Source of the DNA: Bacteroidaceae bacterium
GTDB taxonomy: Bacteria; Bacteroidota; Bacteroidia; Bacteroidales; Bacteroidaceae
Length of the DNA stretch: 7,426 nt
Direction of reading: 5' to 3'
NCBI GenBank assembly: GCA_024695315.1
Contig: JAILIJ010000283.1
Span: forward strand, 1 to 7,426
The position numbers and the translations under genes are program-made. The notes below the pieces were generated by a model. It did no database searches. It worked only from the letters and a program-made list of their open reading frames with translations, and was not told the DNA's origin. This document shows, piece after piece, positions 1-5,816 of the stretch (its first letter is position 1; every line of letters begins with the position of its first letter).

Positions 1-3000
1 CATTAAATCCGAAAGTATACGTTGGGCAGTCGCTTAATTGTATTTCAGAAAATCCTCCTTGAGTAGGTGTTTGGCCTTTAAGACGGCTATCGCACCAAGT
101 GTGGAGATTTGATGCTGATAGTGTAAGCGCTATGCGTCCTAATCCCCATGTTTTTATCATTTTCTTGTCAAACTCATAAGTGAGTGATATGTTCTGTAGT
201 TTTACATAATCAGCACTTACAACACGGGCGGTAGAATAGTCGTACATACTCCATGCGTTATCGGAGAATTTCGCACCTGTATAATATGAACTTTCAGACC
301 AATGTCCGCAATATTGATGATAAGCCGGATTCCCACTACCTATTATGGCTGGAATATTTGTGTATGCTTCATCGCCAGGTTTCATCCATCTGTTGAGTAG
401 ATCACGGTTCACATTTGATTCGCTTGAGTATGAAGAACCGAAATTATCGAATAGACGGAATAGACGTGTACTTGCTCCAAAGGCGTATGTGAGATTTACT
501 CCCAGTCGCCATTGTTTGTATGTGAATGTATTGAAGAAACTACCTGTAATGTCAGCTTCGCGTTTGCCTGTTGGCTCGAGAACCTTTGTGTAGGCATCAT
601 AATTGTTTAAATTCTTTAATTCACTTTGTCTTTCTTCCCAATCTTCAAATAGTGGTCCACCATCTACAGAGCTAAGTCCAATGAATTTGTAGCTGTAGAA
701 TGTTCCTACAGGTTGTCCTTCTACTATAGCTGTACCGTTGAGGAAGTCTGATAATTCGTAGGTTTCTCCTCCTGGTGTTGTTGTTACTTTATTGTAAATT
801 TTTGACAAACTACCAGATGTAATCCAATAGAAGTTCTTTATCTTGACAGGTGTAGCACTTATATTGACGTTGAAACCATTGTTGATTATGGTTCCAGAAT
901 TGACGATATATGAGTTATAACCGTTTATATCGGCAATCTTCTTTGATAGGAATGCATCAGTTGTTCGTTTGTGGTAGAATTCCACGCCAAGTTGTAATCT
1001 GCCTGACAGAAAACTTGATTCAAGTCCCATGTTGAACGAATGGGTCTTTTCCCATTTAAGGTCTGGATTAGCAAAATATGCTGCGGTTGATACCAGTTCC
1101 TCGTAATATGAATCCATGCTTCCTTTTTTGATTACCATGACAGGCGTTTGATCGTCAAGCATATTTCCTTGTTCTCCGTAGCTTGCCTTGAATGTCAAAA
1201 AGTCCAGCCAGTCTTTGTTTATCTTTGCTATGTCAACAATATTGGCATTACCAGATACAGACCATATAGGTAACATTTTTTCATTGCTTCGACTGCCAAA
1301 CTTATTAGACCCATCATAACGTGTGTTAGCGTTCAAGGTGAAAAGTTCCTTGAATGTGTATGAAAGTGTGGCGTATGCCGAGAGCAAGTTTGTTTTTGTG
1401 TCTGTTATTGTTGGCACGTTGCTTGCTATCCAAGTTCTGTATTCGCTATATTTTGCTGGTATGTTAGACACGAAAGTTTTTCCACGGTCAGGATAGTAGC
1501 CTCTGTCGGTTCGCGTATAGCCATTATATGAATTTGATGATGCCTCAGTACCTATTGAAAGGTTGAAGAGGTGTTGCATTTCTTCTCCAAAGAATTTATT
1601 TGCATCAACTTGGAATCGTGCTGTGTATCCTTTTGTACTTGTTGTTCCAAGAGTGAATTCACCACCGTATGGCATTTGGCTATTAATGTCAGGTACTTCT
1701 CCCAGTTCGCAATCTCGCAGTGTTGCAGAATGGAAAGTTGATTCCCCATATAATTCTTCAGATGTGGACGTAGAACTATTGACGGAAAGTATTCCTGTGA
1801 GGTGGATCCAGTTAATAGGTCTATAGGTGAGATTGAGCGTTCCCATCACGTTTGTCACTTTCTGTGACTTGTACGAATTGTCAAGTTCGTTAAGTATATT
1901 ATAGTTCAGGTAGCTGCTGCCTCCCGCCTTTTTATAATATGAGTATGTGCCGTCTGCATTATATGCCGGAATTGTGCGTGCTGTGTTGTATGCGTAGTCA
2001 GTAGGATTGATTTCACTGGCATTGTACATACGATCATTCTGGTAAGCATTGATATTGAACTCCATGTCAAATTTATTTGATATGTTGATGTTCAACTTCA
2101 TCATACCAGTATATCGTTTGTTTGTGGTATTTTTGATTACGTCATCTTGGTCAGTATAGCCTAATGATGCGTAGTATCTTACATTCTCAGAGCCTCCTGA
2201 TACGGAAGCGTTGTGGTCTTGTGAGAACGAGTTGTGACACAGAATGTCGAACCAGTCAGTATTGCGCAATGCCATCTGACTTACTTCTAAGTTAAATTGC
2301 TCTTGTGAATAGTTTCCTTCGTATAGGTTCTTGAGAGCGTACTCATAGCCCACGAGTGGCATACTTGTTGGGTAGAGATAATGCTGATCTACAAGATACT
2401 GTGAGAATTGTACTCGTTCGTTCGAATTCATCAGATTTATCTTTGAATCTGTATAGTGTGGACGGCGGCGTGCAGTAAGAGTATTTGAGTATGAAACTAC
2501 GGCTTTACCTTCGCGTCCGCTTTTTGTCGTGATGACAATCACGCCATTTGCAGCACGTGTTCCGTAGAGTGCTGTTGCTGCAGCATCCTTTAGAACGTCG
2601 ATACGTAATATGTCTTGTGGGTTGATGCCTGATATTGCATTACCAACGCGGTTTACGTAGTCAGGGTCATTTAGAACGTCAGGTGACAGATTAATAGGAT
2701 CTGTTAATACAATACCATCGAGTACCCACAATGGACTACGGTTGCCGATAAGTGTGGATGTTCCACGTATGCGTAATTTTGGCGTTGCATTGATTTCTCC
2801 GCTATTTGAGGTGAGAACGAGATCCGGAATTTTACCTTCCATCATCTGGTCTATACTAGCAAATCCTGGTACGTTAAGGTCTTCCATTTTTATAGACGTT
2901 ACGGCACTGGTACTATATCGCTTATCGATCTTTTGATAACCTGTGACGACAACATTGTCCAAGGTGCTAGATTGCTCACGCATTATTATTTCGAAATACT

Positions 3001-3535
3001 CCTTTCTGCCAAGCATGACGATTTCGTTCTTCATGCCAAGCATGATTGTCGAGATTGATTTTGCTTGTGCAGGTACATTTTTGATTACGAACTTACCATT
3101 CTCGTCTGTTGATACTCCTTTTTCAAGGAATCCAGTAGGGAAGACTGCAGCACCAGGAAGAGGTTCTCCACTTTCATCTAGTACTTGTCCTCGTATTGTA
3201 CGTTCAACCTTCGTGGCATTGACTGTTAATTGTTTAACGGTAATGATACGTTTGTTTATATTGAAAGCCAGTCCTGTGTCTTTTAGTACGCTTGTAAGTA
3301 CAGAATTGACAGTTTCATTTTTTACATTTACGCTTACTGGTGGTAGCGATTTTAAGTCTTCTGTGCTATACACAAAACTATAGCCTGTCTGACGTTGAAT
3401 CTGGTCAAACAAGGTTTTTATTGGTACGGACTGCAAATTGAACGTCACGTTTTTTTGTGCATAGACAATAGTGGTACTGAGCAGCATTAACATCAGCATC
3501 ACGATGTTTCTCTTTTTCACTGTTCTTTTTGTCAT
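1..3535 (-). CDS. SusC-like TonB-dependent outer-membrane receptor with STN signalling domain (3' end cut by window edge)
   Basis: This gene encodes an outer-membrane receptor that imports oligosaccharides using TonB energy and, through its STN domain, reports substrate to a FecR anti-sigma factor. I read 1178 codons in one open frame from ATG at 3535. Residues 1-26 are a signal peptide (basic start, MLMLMLL core, cleavage after VYA). Residues 28-100 form an STN domain and 112-187 a carboxypeptidase-regulatory-like beta-sandwich (RGQVLDESGEPLPGA). A TonB-box-like LDNVVVTGY lies at 192-200. The plug spans about 205-340, with LRIRGTS, the LWVLDGI signature and DVLKDAAATALYGTRAANG. The rest is the beta-barrel, with the usual late motif VKLQNISLTYEF. 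The last visible residues, PTYTFGFN, match the final strand of the family, so only a few residues are probably missing. It starts 9 bases after the FecR stop and is in the same frame, so co-transcription is likely. The glycan it binds cannot be told. Family assignment is very sure. Confidence 0.96.
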   Translation of the reverse strand, partial: MTKRTVKKRNIVMLMLMLLSTTIVYAQKNVTFNLQSVPIKTLFDQIQRQTGYSFVYSTEDLKSLPPVSVNVKNETVNSVLTSVLKDTGLAFNINKRIITVKQLTVNATKVERTIRGQVLDESGEPLPGAAVFPTGFLEKGVSTDENGKFVIKNVPAQAKSISTIMLGMKNEIVMLGRKEYFEIIMREQSSTLDNVVVTGYQKIDKRYSTSAVTSIKMEDLNVPGFASIDQMMEGKIPDLVLTSNSGEINATPKLRIRGTSTLIGNRSPLWVLDGIVLTDPINLSPDVLNDPDYVNRVGNAISGINPQDILRIDVLKDAAATALYGTRAANGVIVITTKSGREGKAVVSYSNTLTARRRPHYTDSKINLMNSNERVQFSQYLVDQHYLYPTSMPLVGYEYALKNLYEGNYSQEQFNLEVSQMALRNTDWFDILCHNSFSQDHNASVSGGSENVRYYASLGYTDQDDVIKNTTNKRYTGMMKLNINISNKFDMEFNINAYQNDRMYNASEINPTDYAYNTARTIPAYNADGTYSYYKKAGGSSYLNYNILNELDNSYKSQKVTNVMGTLNLTYRPINWIHLTGILSVNSSTSTSEELYGESTFHSATLRDCELGEVPDINSQMPYGGEFTLGTTSTKGYTARFQVDANKFFGEEMQHLFNLSIGTEASSNSYNGYTRTDRGYYPDRGKTFVSNIPAKYSEYRTWIASNVPTITDTKTNLLSAYATLSYTFKELFTLNANTRYDGSNKFGSRSNEKMLPIWSVSGNANIVDIAKINKDWLDFLTFKASYGEQGNMLDDQTPVMVIKKGSMDSYYEELVSTAAYFANPDLKWEKTHSFNMGLESSFLSGRLQLGVEFYHKRTTDAFLSKKIADINGYNSYIVNSGTIINNGFNVNISATPVKIKNFYWITSGSLSKIYNKVTTTPGGETYELSDFLNGTAIVEGQPVGTFYSYKFIGLSSVDGGPLFEDWEERQSELKNLNNYDAYTKVLEPTGKREADITGSFFNTFTYKQWRLGVNLTYAFGASTRLFRLFDNFGSSYSSESNVNRDLLNRWMKPGDEAYTNIPAIIGSGNPAYHQYCGHWSESSYYTGAKFSDNAWSMYDYSTARVVSADYVKLQNISLTYEFDKKMIKTWGLGRIALTLSASNLHTWCDSRLKGQTPTQGGFSEIQLSDCPTYTFGFN

Positions 3536-3544
3536 TATTGCGTT

Positions 3545-4609
3545 TTATTTTTTAATTTGTATTGTGTTGTCCTTAATAGAAATTTTTGTGTTTGTAATTT
3601 CGCATATTGCGTCAAGAATGTCTCTTAAGTTAGATTCTCGACTGAGGCTACCTGTAAAGCAGCAAGTGCTGAGTGATGCATCTACGCAAACATCTACGTT
3701 ATACCATCTAGATAGTGTTGTCGCTATGTCTGCGAGTTTTTCTCCGTCAAACTTGAACATACCTTCTGTCCATCCCATGACGGCATCAACGTCCGCGTTG
3801 CTGATTTTCATATCTTCGCCGTTTATGCATGCTTGACGTCCAGGTGTGAGACGATATTCGTTGCTTCCTGACGTCACTCCGATGCTGCCTTCTATGAGTG
3901 TTATAATCTTACTTTCTCCTTCGTATGCGTTTATATTGAAATGAGTTCCATATTGTTTTACGCTTACGCTACCAAGGTGTACTATGAAAGGGCTATTATT
4001 ATCGTGTGCAACTTCAAAGTATGCCTCTCCAATAAGTTCAACATCACGGCTGCTACCTGTAAATCTTGATGGAAATGTTATTTTGCTATCGGAATTGAGA
4101 TGTACTCGTGTGCCGTCTGAGAGTGTGAGTTTATATTCACCACCTCTAGGGACATAGATGCTTGTCATTTCTATTTCGGCTGCATTTTCGATAATTAGTT
4201 CTCCATTTTTTACAGATGCTGTTAATCCGTTTTGGTATATATCAATGTCTGTGCTGTCAAGTTCAATAATGTCTCCCTTACTATTTTTTATATATGCCAT
4301 AGTTGTACCAGGTAGACTGTTAGAGATAAGCGCAGATTCTGTACTGTCTTTTATAAGGATAACAGATGTGGCAAATACTATAGGAATGAGTAGCGAAGCT
4401 GCTATTGCTATATATTTGCGATATGGACGGTTATTTATAAATCTTATTTTGTTTCTTTTTGATCCAGTGGTAGAGTTATTGTCTTTTATTTGAATCTTTC
4501 TTGAGAAGCGTTCAAAAGCAATATCTGCATCAATACTATCGTATATCTTTCTCTTATGTGAGAAGTCTCCCTTTTTATAGATTTTTTTTATTACTTTATC
4601 TATATCCAT
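3545..4609 (-). CDS. FecR-like anti-sigma factor, single-pass inner-membrane protein
   Basis: This 354-residue protein should sit in the inner membrane, hold the ECF sigma factor inactive in the cytoplasm and sense the STN domain of the receptor in the periplasm. Residues 1-65 are a lysine/arginine-rich cytoplasmic part, the presumed sigma-binding region. Residues 66-86 (YIAIAASLLIPIVFATSVILI) are one membrane span. Residues 150-245 are the FecR domain, with VPRGGEYKLTLSDGTRVHLN, GEAYFEV and the GTHFNINAY block. Residues about 285-353 match the C-terminal DUF4974-type domain found after FecR in Bacteroidota (FDGEKLADIATTLSRWYNVDV). The length is usual for the family. All five cysteines (261, 308, 316, 317, 336) are on the periplasmic side, which is somewhat unusual. 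The receptor gene follows after 9 bases. The sigma gene is upstream across a 397-base gap, so the anti-sigma and receptor genes probably form their own transcript. The start is the ATG at 4609. I saw no clear Shine-Dalgarno sequence, which is normal in this phylum. Confidence 0.95.
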   Translation of the reverse strand: MDIDKVIKKIYKKGDFSHKRKIYDSIDADIAFERFSRKIQIKDNNSTTGSKRNKIRFINNRPYRKYIAIAASLLIPIVFATSVILIKDSTESALISNSLPGTTMAYIKNSKGDIIELDSTDIDIYQNGLTASVKNGELIIENAAEIEMTSIYVPRGGEYKLTLSDGTRVHLNSDSKITFPSRFTGSSRDVELIGEAYFEVAHDNNSPFIVHLGSVSVKQYGTHFNINAYEGESKIITLIEGSIGVTSGSNEYRLTPGRQACINGEDMKISNADVDAVMGWTEGMFKFDGEKLADIATTLSRWYNVDVCVDASLSTCCFTGSLSRESNLRDILDAICEITNTKISIKDNTIQIKK

Positions 4610-5006
4610 GAATTATATGTTTCCTTATTTTTGTCGTAGGGAGTAGGCGCTTTTTAATATTTTTTTATTTTTCTAAAGTAAACTTACTGAGAAAATCATA
4701 CATACACCTTGTGTGCCCATAAACGACATCTTTCTATTATAAAAACAACTAAAAATTAAAAAGTGGGTACATAAAAAAGAAATATTTTTCATTTTTTTAT
4801 AAAAAAACTGTGTATTGAGAGTTTTAGGCCTTTTAAAAGTAATAATTCGTAATTATCTGTTGTAAAGAATTCGCAATATCATCTTCACTAAATTTGAACA
4901 GTTATTTTCATAATGTATCTTTTATAGATAATTATGAGAAGAGTTTCGTGAGATAAGTGTGTGATCTTCTTGTAAAGATTTTATGATTGCAATAAAAATA
5001 CTATTG
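4610..5006. other. Gene-free, AT-rich spacer between sigma and anti-sigma genes
   Basis: No plausible gene is visible in these 397 bases on either strand; runs of A and T dominate. The region should hold the end of the sigma transcript and the promoter of the anti-sigma/receptor operon. I found no full TAnnTTTG element here on the minus strand; the closest is TACTTTAG just before the leader. This would fit a promoter read by the locus's own ECF sigma, but that is inference. Two less AT-rich islands stand out. One is 4700-4720, with a small ACAC-CTT-GTGT dyad. The other is 4633-4650, where GTAGG occurs twice (4636-4640 and 4643-4647) in the probable leader. A 6-bp dyad, ATAATT-CGT-AATTAT, lies at 4842-4856. 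None has a known role. Confidence 0.7.
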
Positions 5007-5534
5007 CTATTTATTTCCAAAAGCATTTCTCAATATTTTGAGAGCACGTTTTTTGTGTGTTTTTACTGTTTCGATAGATATATTAAGATGATCGGCAATT
5101 TGTTTTGACGTCATTCCTTGCAGGCTTTTGTTGATAATCTCGCGCATGCGTATAGGAAGCTCATCTATATATTTCATGAGTTGAACAATGCGTAGTTCGT
5201 ATTCTTCATCGTAATCATCGTCATATTCTTTTGTGTTGGTTAGTATTTTTTGTTCGTAATTGTTGACTACAATATTATGCTTTTTTTCGTTGATTGACAT
5301 ATTGTGAACGGCTCTATATAAGTATGCTTCAAACGATTTGATGTCTGTAAATGTTTTGTCGCTGTTCCATAGTACGATAATAACATTTTCAACAATGTCT
5401 TCAGCTATAAGTACGTCGCCAACAATATCCTCAGCATGAATCACCAACGCTTTGTAGTATCGCTGGTAAAGTGCCTTATAACCGTCCATATCGTGTGCGT
5501 TTATAAGTTTGATGATATCATCTGATGTGTTCAA
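5007..5534 (-). CDS. ECF-type RNA polymerase sigma factor (sigma-70 family, FecI-like)
   Basis: This 175-residue sigma factor should direct RNA polymerase to the anti-sigma/receptor operon when FecR releases it. Residues about 18-84 are region 2, with ALYQRYYKAL, the AEDIVENVIIVLW helix (family form AEDIVQEVFIKLW) and SFEAYLYRAVHNMSIN. An acidic linker, YDDDYDEEYE, lies at about 104-113. Region 4 is about 113-168, with DELPIRMREI and the helix-turn-helix MTSKQIADHLNISIETVKTHKKRAL. The frame opens with TTG at 5534. An in-frame TAA lies five codons upstream (5549-5547) and no ATG lies between. The first in-frame ATG is residue 16 (5489), which would remove the usual lead-in DDIIKLINAHD just before region 2. 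A near-consensus promoter ends about 25 bases upstream of TTG, which also favours that start. Known relatives pair with FecR and an STN-bearing receptor, exactly the neighbours here. Its direct target promoter is not shown by the sequence. Confidence 0.94.
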   Translation of the reverse strand: MNTSDDIIKLINAHDMDGYKALYQRYYKALVIHAEDIVGDVLIAEDIVENVIIVLWNSDKTFTDIKSFEAYLYRAVHNMSINEKKHNIVVNNYEQKILTNTKEYDDDYDEEYELRIVQLMKYIDELPIRMREIINKSLQGMTSKQIADHLNISIETVKTHKKRALKILRNAFGNK

Positions 5535-5553
5535 TCTCTTAGCTTGTTAAAAA

Positions 5554-5590
5554 TATTTGCAAATGTATGGATTTCTTTATTATTTGCAAA
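5554..5590. repeat. Pair of identical 10-bp direct repeats TATTTGCAAA over the sigma promoter
   Basis: TATTTGCAAA occurs at 5554-5563 and again at 5581-5590, 27 bp apart. Each copy contains the palindrome TTTGCAAA. One copy covers the -33 element and the other overlaps the -7 element. The repeat may only reflect that both promoter boxes end in TTTG. However, the match continues past TTTG into CAAATA on both sides, so a repressor or activator site is possible. Confidence 0.5.
5560..5590 (-). promoter_or_regulatory. Bacteroidota-type promoter for the ECF sigma gene
   Basis: On the minus strand TTTG (5590-5587) is followed after exactly 19 bases by TACATTTG (5567-5560), a full match to the Bacteroides -33 TTTG / -7 TAnnTTTG consensus with its usual spacing. 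Transcription would begin near 5550-5555, leaving a leader of about 15-20 bases before the TTG start at 5534. This implies that the sigma gene is read by the housekeeping sigma factor rather than by itself. Confidence 0.75.
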
Positions 5591-5679
5591 ATGGACCTAC
5601 TTATAAGTTTCGGAAATAGTTAGAGAGTTGTTAAAATGAAGCTAAATAGTAGTTCAAAATACGAAAGATGTTATGGTAA

Positions 5680-5694
5680 TTGTTCCACGAACAA
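5680..5694. repeat. Small dyad TTGTTC-CAC-GAACAA
   Basis: Perfect 6-bp arms (5680-5685 and 5689-5694) flank a 3-base centre. It lies about 90 bp upstream of the sigma -33 element and just beyond the large stem-loop. It could be an operator half-site pair or a minor hairpin; nothing else points to a role. Confidence 0.35.
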
Positions 5695-5719
5695 ATTCAT
5701 TCGACATTATTACTTCTTG

Positions 5720-5804
5720 CATGTGAGTTTTTGTCGAACTTGCGAAGCGTGAGTAATTATAATTATTCTTTTATTAACGCTCGCAAGTTCGATAAAACCA
5801 CATG
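5720..5804 (-). terminator. Long imperfect stem-loop after the GH30 gene, probable terminator or 3'-end structure
   Basis: Two arms, 5720-5750 and 5777-5804, are inverted copies. The core is a perfect 12-bp match, TCGAACTTGCGA (5734-5745) to TCGCAAGTTCGA (5781-5792). It is extended inward by GCGT/ACGC after one bulged A, and outward by GTTTT and CATGTG matches with a mismatch and one bulged A. The 26-base loop contains the 12-bp palindrome TAATTATAATTA (5754-5765). The structure begins 13 bases after the hydrolase stop codon, the usual place for a terminator or an mRNA-stabilising hairpin. No clear T-tract follows it on either strand, so a factor-independent terminator of the classic type is not certain. 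I found no target-site duplication that would mark it as a small transposable element. Confidence 0.55.
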
Positions 5805-5816
5805 GTTCAAATAAGT

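Larger units (their letters stand above)
5535..5816. other. Intergenic region between GH30 and sigma genes
   Basis: These 282 bases hold no gene that I can support. Reading in the direction of transcription (right to left), they contain the long stem-loop at 5804-5720, a small dyad at 5694-5680, about 90 bases without recognisable structure, and the sigma promoter at 5590-5560. The separate promoter and the stem-loop suggest that the hydrolase and the sigma factor are transcribed as different units. Confidence 0.7.

Noticed and set aside
345..3383. Several plus-strand open frames of 64-146 codons across the receptor gene
   Set aside because: They lie opposite a long, clearly homologous minus-strand gene, show no recognisable domain, and have no promoter of their own.
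4158..4493. 111-codon plus-strand frame rich in hydrophobic residues opposite the anti-sigma gene
   Set aside because: The hydrophobic look comes from reading the anti-sigma gene's membrane span and AT-rich codons in reverse; no homologous family is recognisable.
4735..4745. TATAAT on the minus strand as a classical -10 box for the anti-sigma gene
   Set aside because: Bacteroidota promoters do not use TATAAT, there is no matching upstream box, and such strings are expected by chance in this A/T-rich spacer.
4850..4934. 9-bp inverted repeat TAATTATCT / AGATAATTA in the sigma to anti-sigma spacer
   Set aside because: The arms are almost all A/T and 67 bases apart, which is likely to occur by chance here.
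5720..5804. Palindrome as a small transposable element (MITE)
   Set aside because: No target-site duplication is visible at its ends and only one copy is present in the window; a copy search would be needed.
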